NCBI RefSeq assembly: GCF_019704555.1
Contig: NZ_AP024745.1
Span: 4,906,501 to 4,970,500 of the forward strand
DNA: 64,000 bases
Direction of reading: 5' to 3'
Source of the DNA: Actinoplanes sp. L3-i22
GTDB lineage: Bacteria > Actinomycetota > Actinomycetes > Mycobacteriales > Micromonosporaceae
Shown here: piece by piece, positions 1-7,387 of the stretch
How the letters are laid out: each line of letters opens with the position of its first letter
Numbering within the stretch: the first letter of the stretch is position 1
The notes under the pieces: generated by a model
Databases searched by the model: none
What the model was told of the DNA's origin: nothing
Seen by the model: the letters and a program-made list of their open reading frames with translations, nothing else
Position numbers and translations under genes: made by a program

Positions 1-2
1 GC

Positions 3-641
3 CCGGCCTCGCAACGCGACGGACGGCTACGCGCTGCGATCAGCCACGCCCTGCACCTCGCGCACCTGCACGGCTGCCCGGCGATCGCGGTCGAGAACCT
101 GGGCTTCGCCGACGCCCGTGCTACCGGCCGGGAGACCCTCGGCCGCGGCGCGCGCGGCAAGCGGTTCCGGCGTACGGTCGCCGGGATCCCCACCGCACAG
201 TTCCGCGACCGTCTCGCCGGCATGGCCTACACCGCCGGGATCGCAGTGATCGCCGTCGACCCCGCCTACACCTCTAAATGGGGCGGGCAGCACTGGAAAC
301 CCGCCCTCACCAGTAAGACTCCCGCCGCGACCCGGCATCATGCCGCGGCGGTGGTGATCGCACGACGCGCCCACGGCTTCACGGCACGGCGACGGCCAGG
401 TGTCACCCGGACACGACCAGCGGATCGCGCCCGGGAAACTACCGGCCAGGCCGCACCCCACACCACGGGCGTCAGGGAACAACAGTTCGGCCCGGTCGAG
501 ACGGCACGCACCACACCCGTGGACAAGACGCGCCCGGCCCCGACCAGAAACCCCGACGTTCCCCGGCCTCGAAGACCGCTCGCGAGGCCCCCGACCCCCG
601 GTCGGGACCAGCGTATTGACCAACTATGGCCAATACGCTGA
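3..641 (+). CDS. TnpB-like (IS200/IS605 OrfB) protein, 5' end outside window
   Basis: The reading frame is already open at the window edge, so the N-terminal part, including the first RuvC aspartate, is not visible. What remains is the C-terminal half of a TnpB/OrfB-type protein. It has the AVENLGF segment with the second RuvC acidic residue, then IPTAQFRDRL and the VDPAYTSKWGGQHW block typical of this family. The CxxC zinc-ribbon pairs usually placed after TS are absent, and where classical TnpB has a third Asp this copy reads ATRHHAAAVVIARRAHG. The last 100 residues are Arg/Pro/Thr-rich and low in complexity. TnpB proteins are RNA-guided nucleases carried by transposons; whether this copy is active is unknown. 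No TnpA partner is visible. Confidence 0.75.
   Translation, partial: PASQRDGRLRAAISHALHLAHLHGCPAIAVENLGFADARATGRETLGRGARGKRFRRTVAGIPTAQFRDRLAGMAYTAGIAVIAVDPAYTSKWGGQHWKPALTSKTPAATRHHAAAVVIARRAHGFTARRRPGVTRTRPADRARETTGQAAPHTTGVREQQFGPVETARTTPVDKTRPAPTRNPDVPRPRRPLARPPTPGRDQRIDQLWPIR
611..638. repeat. Hairpin at the 3' end of the TnpB-like gene
   Basis: GCGTATTG (611-618) and CAATACGC (631-638) are perfect inverted arms. The stem extends by a CC/GG pair beyond one A-C mismatch and closes on the loop AACTAT. It abuts the TGA stop at 639-641. IS200/IS605 elements carry subterminal hairpins, and TnpB guide RNAs derive from this end of the element, so an IS right end or an omega-RNA segment is plausible. 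A simple terminator is the alternative. Confidence 0.5.
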
Positions 642-695
642 GGAACGGTGAGACTTGTTCCCGCCGTGTGGTCCCGGGTTCCTACGGTGGTCGGC

Positions 696-1061
696 ATGAC
701 TGAAGATTCATCGGCGTCGACAGGTAGAGAGCGCTTCGGCCGGATGGCAGGCATGGCCGCGCTCGTTTCGGTGCCGCTGGTCTCGCTGTTGTGCTGCGTG
801 CCGGGCTTCGCAGTGATCGGCGCGATGGATGCCAGCTGTGGTGCTGGCTTCGATCATGAATGCATGGATCTCGCCGAGCCGGTCTTCACTGTCTGGCCCT
901 GGGTGACGGGAGGCGTGGCCGCCGCGGCGTTACTGACGCTGCTGGCGATCCCGCGCCGTGCCGAGGGCCTGCGCCTGCTCGCGGGCGCGGTGGTCGTGGT
1001 GCCGCCCATCGTGAATGCGCTGGTGGCGTTCGCGCAGCTGAGCCGCACCGGCCCGGCTTGA
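696..1061 (+). CDS. Small membrane protein, unknown function
   Basis: This 121-residue protein has three likely membrane segments: about residues 18-40 (AALVSVPLVSLLCCVPGFAV), 58-80 (TVWPWVTGGVAAAALLTLL) and 90-113. A short loop holds two cysteines (ASCGAGF and HECMD) that could pair outside the membrane. I chose the ATG at 696 over an in-frame upstream GTG at 648, because the extra 16 residues look like non-coding translation. No family was recognised. It stands alone between mobile-element debris and a secreted protein, so context offers no function. Confidence 0.55.
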   Translation: MTEDSSASTGRERFGRMAGMAALVSVPLVSLLCCVPGFAVIGAMDASCGAGFDHECMDLAEPVFTVWPWVTGGVAAAALLTLLAIPRRAEGLRLLAGAVVVVPPIVNALVAFAQLSRTGPA

Positions 1062-1195
1062 GCGTGGTTGTAGTGGTTCAGGAACTCGGTGAGTGCCGCC
1101 GCACGGTCTTGCTCGAAGTCGTCCGGCGTCGGCGTAGCCGTGTGGGCCTGGTTCTCACCAATAGGGCGGCCATCCAGCCCCGCCAGGCACGTTAG
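1062..1195 (-). pseudogene. Possible transposase C-terminal remnant
   Basis: On the minus strand one frame reads DDFEQDRAAALTEF followed by LNHYNHA. This resembles the end of DDE integrase-core transposases (IS3/IS481 type), which typically finish with an HYN-containing segment before RPHxAL. The frame has no start codon and the expected RPH tail is missing where it meets the neighbouring gene. The match is short and made by eye. It would fit the TnpB-like gene 400 bases upstream as part of a decayed insertion site. Confidence 0.35.
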
Positions 1196-1315
1196 GCCCG
1201 GGTCGTCGCCGATGGCTGACCTCGTCAGCCCGAACCTCCGCGCGCGACCGGCATTGGGTGAATGCGCCGGTGGGCCACGACCGTTCGTCGTAGCCCACCG
1301 GTGGTTGGCGTGCTG

Positions 1316-2221
1316 TTATCGCACGCAGAACATCGTGGTGTCCATCTGCCAGGCCTCGGTCGGCACGGTCGGTGCCTGAGCGCCGAAGGTCGCCAGGTTG
1401 GCGGGCCGGCCGGCCGAGTTCGGCCGGATCTGCTGCAGGTGCGTGCCCGGCAGGATGGTCGCCCCGGCGAGCCCGGAGAGCGCCGACCCGGACGGGCAGG
1501 CCGCCGGGACCTGCTTCTGGCTGGACGTTCCCGCCGGCGAGAAGAACGACACCCGCTGCTGCTGGAAGTCGTCGAGCAGGTTGTTCGGCTTGGCGCACAC
1601 CGAATAGCCGGTGACCGTGTAGGCGCCGCTGTAGCCGTTTGCGTCGGGCTTGGCGAAGGCCGCGCTCCCGGTCGCCAGCGTGCCGCTGGAGTTCGGGAAC
1701 ATGCCCAGGTCCATCTGCCCGCCCGCGTTGTCGATCTTCCCGCCGGTGCCGATCAGCAGCTTGCCCGCCGGGCACGGGGCGAACGCCTGATCGGTGCCGC
1801 CGATCCGCGACGGGTTCTGGTGCTTGACGATCTCGATGGCGGCGCTGGCCGGCGGCGTCGCGCAGAACGCGAACACCTGGAAGCTCCAGTTGCCGGCGAC
1901 GCCGGTCTGATCGGCCTCGGCCGTCACCTGGAAGCTGTCTTTCGCGGCGAGGTTCTGGATCGGTTGCATCTCGGTGATCACCGCGTGGATGCCTCCGACG
2001 GTGAAGGCGCCGCCGCCGGTGACCCGCTCGCCCGCGTTGCAGAACGCGCTGAACGACTTCTTCGCCAGGGCGTCGGGTGTGGACTGCACGACCACTGCCC
2101 GGACGGTCCCGAACGGCAGCGTGGCAGCCGCCGCCGGTGTCGCCCCGACCGTCGCCAGCCCGGCCAGGGTCAGGCCGGCGACCAGCAGGGCCGCTCCGAA
2201 TCTTGGATAACTCAAACGCAC
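1316..2221 (-). CDS. Secreted protein with three cysteine-bearing repeats
   Basis: This 301-residue protein has a signal peptide (GAALLVAGLTLAGLATVGAT, cleavage near residue 33), so it is exported by Sec. The mature part consists of three similar modules of about 90 residues. Each opens with a Cys followed by Gly-rich sequence (CNAGERVTGGGA at 61, CPAGKLLIGTGG at 150, CPSGSALSGLAG at 242). Each closes with a second Cys 57-59 residues later (C120, C209, C299), which suggests one disulfide per module. The start is GTG at 2219-2221, with an excellent GAGGGGG ribosome site four bases upstream. No enzymatic motif was recognised; a beta-rich binding or structural role is inference. Confidence 0.8.
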   Translation of the reverse strand: MRLSYPRFGAALLVAGLTLAGLATVGATPAAAATLPFGTVRAVVVQSTPDALAKKSFSAFCNAGERVTGGGAFTVGGIHAVITEMQPIQNLAAKDSFQVTAEADQTGVAGNWSFQVFAFCATPPASAAIEIVKHQNPSRIGGTDQAFAPCPAGKLLIGTGGKIDNAGGQMDLGMFPNSSGTLATGSAAFAKPDANGYSGAYTVTGYSVCAKPNNLLDDFQQQRVSFFSPAGTSSQKQVPAACPSGSALSGLAGATILPGTHLQQIRPNSAGRPANLATFGAQAPTVPTEAWQMDTTMFCVR

Positions 2222-2432
2222 GTTTCCCCCTCATGTGGTTCGGTCGACCGACCCTGACGCACGCCGCTGGGCAGACGATGGGCAACTGATGGGCGAGCCG
2301 TGACGGGCCGCCCATCAGCGCGGTGCCTTCGCCGGCGGTGCCGAACCACGGATTCCACGATCGTCCCGCGCTGTGTGCGGTGCTACCTGATCAGCCGGCG
2401 CCGGGTCGACTGCGTGGGGGAGGGGCTGCCGC

Positions 2433-2467
2433 CGTACCGGGAAATGGTGTTGATCTTGATTGGGGGT
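2433..2467 (-). repeat. GTACGG-type dispersed intergenic element, copy A
   Basis: On the minus strand the sequence runs ACCCCCAATCAAGATCAA, then a spacer, then CCGGTACGG. It begins right after the TAA stop (2468-2470) of the Nudix gene. It shares the C-run, the ATCAAGATCAA core and GGTACG with copies at 10071, 14262, 24784, 52898 and 62241. The rest of the 2222-2467 gap shows nothing else recognisable. Confidence 0.5.
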
Positions 2468-3358
2468 TTACTGCGCTTCGGCGCTGTCGAGCAGCGCCAC
2501 CGCACCCGCGGCCGGCGCGGTGAGCGTGTCCGGCGGGTGGGTTGCCCAGAAGTCGCTGATCCCCTCAGCGGTGATGTCGAACTCCTGAAACTCGACGAAC
2601 TCCCCGTCCCCGGCGTTGAAACCGAGCGCCTCCTCCGCCGTCAGGTCGAGCCGCACCACCACGTCAGGCTTCAGCCGCAGAAGATCGTGCACCACCCCGA
2701 GGACCTGCGCCCGTCGCCCCACCTCGCCCGGGCTGATGCTCACCCCGAGCTCTTCGACGAGTTCCCGGGCGACGCTGGTCTCCAGATGCAGGCCGTGCGG
2801 GTCGCGTTCGAGCATGCCGGACGGGGCCACATGCCACAGCCCGGGATCGGTCCCGAGAGCCGGGCTGCGCCGGCCCATCACGAACCTTCGCTGTCCAGGG
2901 TCGCCGGCGGCCGGAACCGTGAGCAGCACGGACACCCCGATCCCGGCGGCCCGGCCCCGCCCGGACCGCAACGGGTCACCGGCGACGGTGTGCGCCCGGT
3001 CCCTCAGCGGACCGGCGTCCCCGCCGGGGTGATGCTCGGCGCGGATCGCGTCGCAGCTGGCCAGCAGGTCGAAGTAGCTGCCCGGGTGCGCGACGATCCG
3101 GCCCCGCTCGGTACGCGACCAGCACACGATCCGCCCGTCGTGAAGTCCGGGACGGTTGTCGAGCAGCCACTTGAGGTGCGGTCCACCCAGGGCGAGAAGC
3201 TCGGCGTCGGCGGCCTCCGCGTCGTCGACCAGGTCGATCAGGCCCGACAGCCCGGCGCGCAGCGGATCGACGACGACCGGATAGACCTGGCCGGCGCGAA
3301 CGAGGGCATCGCCGTAGCGTTTCGCCAGGCTGGCATAACCGGTCACGCAGCGAACCAT
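2468..3358 (-). CDS. Nudix hydrolase-fold protein
   Basis: This 296-residue protein carries RELVEELG at residues 198-205, the core of the Nudix box (REUxEExG), preceded by Gly and Glu residues (GMLE at 181-184, GLHLE at 189-193). Nudix enzymes use this helix to bind metal and hydrolyse nucleoside diphosphates linked to another group. Here the spacing between the first conserved Glu and the REL core is not canonical (GX5EX7REUXEEXGU is not met exactly), so activity is uncertain. The N-terminal 130 residues have no recognised domain. The ATG at 3358 is the first in-frame start; a GTG at 3346 is an alternative. The gene appears to be monocistronic. Confidence 0.65.
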   Translation of the reverse strand: MVRCVTGYASLAKRYGDALVRAGQVYPVVVDPLRAGLSGLIDLVDDAEAADAELLALGGPHLKWLLDNRPGLHDGRIVCWSRTERGRIVAHPGSYFDLLASCDAIRAEHHPGGDAGPLRDRAHTVAGDPLRSGRGRAAGIGVSVLLTVPAAGDPGQRRFVMGRRSPALGTDPGLWHVAPSGMLERDPHGLHLETSVARELVEELGVSISPGEVGRRAQVLGVVHDLLRLKPDVVVRLDLTAEEALGFNAGDGEFVEFQEFDITAEGISDFWATHPPDTLTAPAAGAVALLDSAEAQ

Positions 3359-3380
3359 ACAAGGGCCGGCCGCGCGGCCC

Positions 3381-4616
3381 CTATGGCTGCCAGGTCGAGG
3401 CGGCGACCGCGGTGGCGCCGATGGCGCAGCAGATGGCGACGGCGGCGAGAACGGGTGTGTACGAGCCGGTGGTGGCGTGCAGAGCGGCGGCGGCCAGCGG
3501 GGCGCCGGCTTTGGCGAGGGTCATCGGTACGACGAGGACGCCGGCGAGAGTGGCGTAGCGACGCGTGTCGTAGCGCTCGGCGAGGATGACAGGTTTGGCG
3601 ATGGTGGCGACGCCGAATCCGATCCCGAATCCGACGACCGCGATGATCGCGCCGCCTGTGGTCAGACCGAGAGCCGGGAGGAGCAGCGCGGCGAGGGCCT
3701 GAACGGCGAAGATTCCGGCGGTGATCGTGGTGGTGCGGTAGCGCCGTTGCAGCCCGGTGGTGATCAGCCGTCCGGCGACGGAGAGCACCCCGAGCAGCCC
3801 GGCGATGGCGGCCGCGAACGCCGGTGGGTGGCCCCAGCTGATCAGGGCGGCCACCAGAAGGACGGTGTAGGCGCTGATCGCGGCGGTGTGGGCGGTGAAG
3901 CCGGCGGCAAGCAGCCAGAATCCCCGGTCGCGCAGTGCCGCGCGCACCGCGTGGGCGCCGGAGCCGTCGCGGCGCTCGAGGTGCCGGTCCGCGGCCGGCG
4001 AATGGCGGAGGGCGATGGCGTGCAGGGGGACGGTTACGGCGTGGAGGCCGGCGAGGATCAGCAGGGCGGTACGCCAGCCGTGCTGGTCGACGAGCCAGCC
4101 GGTCAGGGGCAGGAAGATGGTGCTGGCGAATCCGGCGACCACGGTCAGCGCCAGTAGCGCCGAGGAGCGTCGTCGCGGCTGGTGCCAGGCGATGATCACG
4201 GCGAACGCGGCCTCGTACAGGCTGGCGGCCGAGGCGACCCCGATTCCGATCTGGACCGCGTACAGCTGCCACAGCTGGTCAATCTGTGACCAGGCGACGA
4301 GCAGCCCCGTGCCGAGCAGGGAGCCGCCGGTCATCAGCGCCCGGCCGCCGTGCCGGTCCAGCCGGCGGCCGATCGGCACGGCCAGCGTCGCCGAGGTCAG
4401 GACGGAGGCGGTGAACGCGCCGGTCACGGCGGTGGTCGAGGTGTGCAGGTCGGCGGCGATGGGCACGAGCAGCACGGCGAAGGCGTAGTAGAGAGCGCCG
4501 TAGCCGATCGTCTGGGTGATCGCCAGAGCGGCGACGATCCTGCGGTTGCCCGGTGGGGCCGGGCGGTGCCCGCCGAGGTTGACGCCGGCGGGCACCGATG
4601 AGCGGGCGGGGGTCAC
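3381..4616 (-). CDS. MFS transporter of the arsenic island
   Basis: This 411-residue major facilitator has about 12 hydrophobic segments, an early VPIGRRLDRHGGRALM loop between helices 2 and 3, and a central charged loop (ERRDGSGAHAVRAALRDRG). The GTG start at 4616 overlaps the TGA of the flavoprotein gene (GTGA), so the two are translationally coupled. No Acr3 or ArsB pump is encoded nearby, and this is the only efflux-type transporter in the island. Extrusion of arsenite or an organoarsenical is therefore the likely job, but this is inferred from position. An upstream ATG at 4739 would lie inside the neighbour and was rejected. Confidence 0.8.
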   Translation of the reverse strand: MTPARSSVPAGVNLGGHRPAPPGNRRIVAALAITQTIGYGALYYAFAVLLVPIAADLHTSTTAVTGAFTASVLTSATLAVPIGRRLDRHGGRALMTGGSLLGTGLLVAWSQIDQLWQLYAVQIGIGVASAASLYEAAFAVIIAWHQPRRRSSALLALTVVAGFASTIFLPLTGWLVDQHGWRTALLILAGLHAVTVPLHAIALRHSPAADRHLERRDGSGAHAVRAALRDRGFWLLAAGFTAHTAAISAYTVLLVAALISWGHPPAFAAAIAGLLGVLSVAGRLITTGLQRRYRTTTITAGIFAVQALAALLLPALGLTTGGAIIAVVGFGIGFGVATIAKPVILAERYDTRRYATLAGVLVVPMTLAKAGAPLAAAALHATTGSYTPVLAAVAICCAIGATAVAASTWQP

Positions 4617-6118
4617 GAGCAGCAGCTGCCACCGGTGGCGGTGAGGCTGAGCAGCCCGGTGACGCCCGGCTCGGCCCGCACGGCGTTGCCGGTGGGTCCG
4701 AGGCGGCCGGCTTGTCCGGCGACCAGGTTGACGCTGCACACGCCGGTCTCGGGCAGGTCGAGCTGGACGTCGTCGGCGGCGTCGTAGTCCCCGGCCAGGG
4801 CGGCGGCGATGGAGCGGACCTGCTCGTAGCCGGTGGCCATCAGGAAGGTGGGGGCGCGGCCGTAGGACTTCATCCCGACGGCGTAGTAGTTCGGCTCGGG
4901 CTGGCCGAGTTCGCGGTAGCCGTGCGGGCTGACGGTGCCGCAGGAGTGCTGGTTCGGGTCGATCAGCTCGGCCAGGGTGCGGGTGCAGCCGAGGATCGGG
5001 TCCAGGTCGAGGCGCAGCTCGCCGGCGATGCTGTGGTCGGGCCGGAAACCGGTCGCGGATACGACACGGTCGGCGGTCAGTTCGCGTCCGTCGGTGGCGA
5101 TCAGGGTGATCGTGTCGCCGCTGGTGCGCGCGGTGTGCACGCCGAATCCGGTGACGAGGTCGAGCCTGCCGGTGTCGACCAGGGTGTGCAGGCCGCTGCC
5201 GAGCGCGCCGCGAGCGGGCAGTTCGTCGGCGTCCTCGCCGCCGAAGGCCCGCTGTGCGGAGCCGCCGCGCACGGCCCAGGTGATCCGGGTGCCGGGCTCG
5301 GTCTCGGCCAGGCGGGCCAGGTCGAGCAGGGTGTTCGCGGCCGAGTGCCCGGAACCGATCACGATGGTGTGCTTGCCGGCGTGTGCGTCGCGATCGGTGC
5401 CGAGGACGTCGGGCAGCGCGTGGTCGATCAGGTCGGCTGCCTCGGGCTCACCATGCGCGGGCAGGCCGTTGACGCCGAGCGGGTTGGGGGTGCGCCAGGT
5501 GCCGGACGCGTCGATGATCGCGCTGCCGGTGATCTCGGTGCCGTCGGCGAGCCGCACGACGAACGGCAGATCGGCGCGGCCGACGGTGCGGACCCGGTCG
5601 GCGCCGACGCGGCTGATCGCGGTCACCCGCGCGCCGAGGCGCAGGTGTGCGGCGATCGCCGGAAGCTTGGCGAGCGGTTCCAGGTAGGTGTCGACCAGGT
5701 CGGCGCCGGTGGGCAGCTCCTGCTCGTCGGGGGCGGCCCACCCGGCGGCGGTGAGCAGCCGGCGCCCGGCGGGGTCGATGTCGTAGCGCCACGGGCTGAA
5801 CAGGCCGACGTGTGACCACTGCCGCACCGACGCGCCGACCTGGTCGCCGGCCTCCAGCACGAGGAACGGGACGCCCTGTTCGTGCAGGTGCGCGGCGGCG
5901 GCCAGCCCGACCGGGCCGGCGCCGATCACGATCACCGGCAGCCGTTCCCCGGCACCGACCGTGGCAGCCGGGCCGCAGCAGCCGGCTCCCTCGGCGATGG
6001 CGTCGGCCTTCGCGGCCGGTGCGCAGCAGGCGTCTGCGGCGGCGGCCTGCTCGGCGGTGCCGCAGCACGGATTCTGCCCAGCTGTGGCCGGGACAGCGGA
6101 CGAAGCGTCGCTGGTCAT
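4613..6118 (-). CDS. FAD-dependent oxidoreductase with Cys-Cys pairs (ArsO-like)
   Basis: This 501-residue flavoprotein monooxygenase-type protein has an FAD-binding GAGPVG at residues 66-71 inside VIVIGAGPVGLAAAAHL. A second nucleotide motif, VIGSGHSAANTLLDL, suits NAD(P)H. The unusual part is the first 60 residues, a flexible tail with three vicinal cysteine pairs at 18-19, 31-32 and 47-48. A fourth pair sits at the extreme C-terminus (499-500, GGSCCS). Vicinal cysteines bind As(III) in other arsenic proteins. The ATG at 6118 has a GAGGAG ribosome site and faces arsR across a shared operator region. Oxidation of an arsenic species or arsenite delivery is inferred; the substrate is unknown. 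Confidence 0.8.
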   Translation of the reverse strand: MTSDASSAVPATAGQNPCCGTAEQAAAADACCAPAAKADAIAEGAGCCGPAATVGAGERLPVIVIGAGPVGLAAAAHLHEQGVPFLVLEAGDQVGASVRQWSHVGLFSPWRYDIDPAGRRLLTAAGWAAPDEQELPTGADLVDTYLEPLAKLPAIAAHLRLGARVTAISRVGADRVRTVGRADLPFVVRLADGTEITGSAIIDASGTWRTPNPLGVNGLPAHGEPEAADLIDHALPDVLGTDRDAHAGKHTIVIGSGHSAANTLLDLARLAETEPGTRITWAVRGGSAQRAFGGEDADELPARGALGSGLHTLVDTGRLDLVTGFGVHTARTSGDTITLIATDGRELTADRVVSATGFRPDHSIAGELRLDLDPILGCTRTLAELIDPNQHSCGTVSPHGYRELGQPEPNYYAVGMKSYGRAPTFLMATGYEQVRSIAAALAGDYDAADDVQLDLPETGVCSVNLVAGQAGRLGPTGNAVRAEPGVTGLLSLTATGGSCCS

Positions 6119-6184
6119 CGCGGGTACTCCTCGTTGAGATCGGGTTGGGGCAGCGTGCGGCGGGTTCCTCGAACCCACCGTACA

Positions 6185-6208
6185 CGGATTCGATAGATCT
6201 CGAATCCG
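6185..6208. promoter_or_regulatory. ArsR operator: 9-bp inverted repeat
   Basis: CGGATTCGA (6185-6193) and TCGAATCCG (6200-6208) form a perfect inverted repeat around TAGATC. It lies midway between the divergent flavoprotein gene (start 6118) and arsR (start 6263), so one repressor could control both directions. Size and position fit ArsR/SmtB-family operators. Confidence 0.7.
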
Positions 6209-6234
6209 ATGACTGTCGAAGCCACGCTTGCATG

Positions 6235-6245
6235 CGGATTCGATA
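6235..6245 (+). promoter_or_regulatory. Second ArsR half-site
   Basis: CGGATTCGATA occurs again here as an exact 11-base copy of the left arm of the 6185 operator, offset by 50 bases. Its partner arm is degenerate. It ends 17 bases before the arsR ATG, where a bound repressor would block transcription start. Confidence 0.5.
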
Positions 6246-6262
6246 TCTGTCAACCTCGACGC

Positions 6263-6631
6263 ATGTCGAAACCGCCGACCGTGTCGCCTGCCGCCGAGGA
6301 CGTGCCGTGCTGCGCGCCGATGGCGTACGAACGGATTCCGTCAGAGGTGTCAGGCGCGCTCGCGCAGGCGTTCAAGGCGCTCGGTGACCCGATCCGGTTG
6401 CAGCTGATGTCGATGATCGCGTCCGCCGAGGGCGGTGAGATCTGCGTCTGTGACCTCACTCCGGCGTTCACCGTCTCCGGGACGACCATCTCGCACCACC
6501 TGAAGGTGCTGCGTGAAGCCGGCCTGGTGGACGCCGAGCGGCGCGCCAGCTGGGTCTACTACCGGCCCCGGCCGGGGTTGATGCGGCAACTGTCGACGCT
6601 CCTGGCCGTCGACGAGCCGGCCAAGGTCTGA
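6263..6631 (+). CDS. arsR: ArsR-family arsenite-responsive repressor
   Basis: This 122-residue winged-helix repressor releases DNA when it binds As(III) or Sb(III). The recognition helix lies in VSGTTISHHLKVLREAGLV (71-89), followed by the beta-wing ERRASWVYYRPR. Two sets of candidate metal ligands are present: an N-terminal vicinal pair C16-C17 (VPCCAP) and C61/C63 in the EICVCDL motif. The actinobacterial ArsR of Corynebacterium glutamicum uses an N-terminal Cys pair plus one downstream Cys, and this arrangement matches. The ATG at 6263 is preferred to one at 6209, which would place coding sequence over the half-site at 6235. It is divergent from the flavoprotein gene. Confidence 0.9.
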   Translation: MSKPPTVSPAAEDVPCCAPMAYERIPSEVSGALAQAFKALGDPIRLQLMSMIASAEGGEICVCDLTPAFTVSGTTISHHLKVLREAGLVDAERRASWVYYRPRPGLMRQLSTLLAVDEPAKV

Positions 6632-6678
6632 CGTGGGCGGCGGCGTTCACTCGCTGTTCGCTTGCCTTGGGAAACAGG

Positions 6679-6694
6679 CTCAGTAATTATTGAG
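6679..6694. promoter_or_regulatory. AT-rich palindrome before the arsR-arsC fusion gene
   Basis: CTCAGTAATTATTGAG is a near-perfect 16-base palindrome with only one mismatched position per arm. It stands out as AT-rich in GC-rich DNA and ends three bases before the ATG at 6698. It resembles ArsR/SmtB-type operators and is probably bound by the fusion protein itself. It differs from the CGGATTCGA operator upstream, which implies a second regulator specificity. Confidence 0.6.
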
Positions 6695-6697
6695 TCA

Positions 6698-7387
6698 ATG
6701 GATGCTGAAACTTTGTCGCTGGCGGCGCGGGCCCGGGTGCACGCCGCCCTCGGCGACCCCGCCCGCCTCGCCATCGTCGACGCGCTCACCCTCGGCGACG
6801 CCTCACCCGGCGAGATCTCGGTGAACCTGGGCATGCCGACCAACCTGGTCGCCCACCATGTGAAGGTGCTGCAGGACGCCGGCCTGCTCGTGCGGACCCG
6901 CTCGGAGGGCGACCGCCGCCGCACCTACCTGCGCCTGGTCCCCGGCGTTCTGTCGCAACTCGCGGCGCCCCGGTTGGACAGTGCGGCGCGGGTGGTGTTC
7001 GTCTGCACCCACAACTCCGCCCGCTCCCAGCTCGCCGCGGCCCTCTGGCGCGACCGCGTCGGCGGCGAAGTCACCTCCGCCGGCACGAGTCCCGCCCAAC
7101 GAGTCCACCCCCGCGCGGTCCGGGTCGCCCACGAGCACGGCCTCGCCCTGGACCCGACCGGCACCCACCACGTCGACGACGTCGTCGGGGATGGCGACCT
7201 GATCATCGCGGTCTGCGACAACGCCCACGAAGATCTCACCGGCGAAGTCCGCCCCCGCCTGCACTGGTCGGTCCCGGACCCGGCGCGAGTCGACACCGAC
7301 GAGGCGTTCGAGGCCGCCTACACCGACCTGGCCGACCGCATCGAGCGGATCACGCCCGCCCTCACCGCCGGCGCCGACCATGGCTGA
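6698..7387 (+). CDS. ArsR-ArsC fusion: HTH domain plus LMW phosphatase-type arsenate reductase
   Basis: This 229-residue protein is built from two domains. Residues 1-85 are an ArsR-type winged helix (ALGDPARLAIVDAL; NLVAHHVKVLQDAGLLV). Residues 97-229 are a low-molecular-weight tyrosine phosphatase fold. The loop VCTHNSARSQ carries catalytic Cys103 and Arg109 (CX5R), as in ArsC-type arsenate reductases. The HTH part lacks the CVC metal motif of the upstream ArsR, so how it senses is unclear. The ATG at 6698 follows the palindrome directly; a TTG at 6662 would put the palindrome inside the gene. The 3' end overlaps the aquaporin start by eight bases. Such fusions are known in actinomycete ars operons. 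Confidence 0.85.
   Translation: MDAETLSLAARARVHAALGDPARLAIVDALTLGDASPGEISVNLGMPTNLVAHHVKVLQDAGLLVRTRSEGDRRRTYLRLVPGVLSQLAAPRLDSAARVVFVCTHNSARSQLAAALWRDRVGGEVTSAGTSPAQRVHPRAVRVAHEHGLALDPTGTHHVDDVVGDGDLIIAVCDNAHEDLTGEVRPRLHWSVPDPARVDTDEAFEAAYTDLADRIERITPALTAGADHG

Noticed and set aside
1089..1379. 96-codon plus-strand frame between the membrane and secreted proteins
   Set aside because: It has no ribosome site and no plausible composition, and it overlaps the secreted-protein gene antisense.
6162..6176. tRNA T-arm-like GGTTC...GAACC
   Set aside because: It is only a GGGTTC/GAACCC hairpin in the ars promoter region. No acceptor, anticodon or D arm can be built around it.
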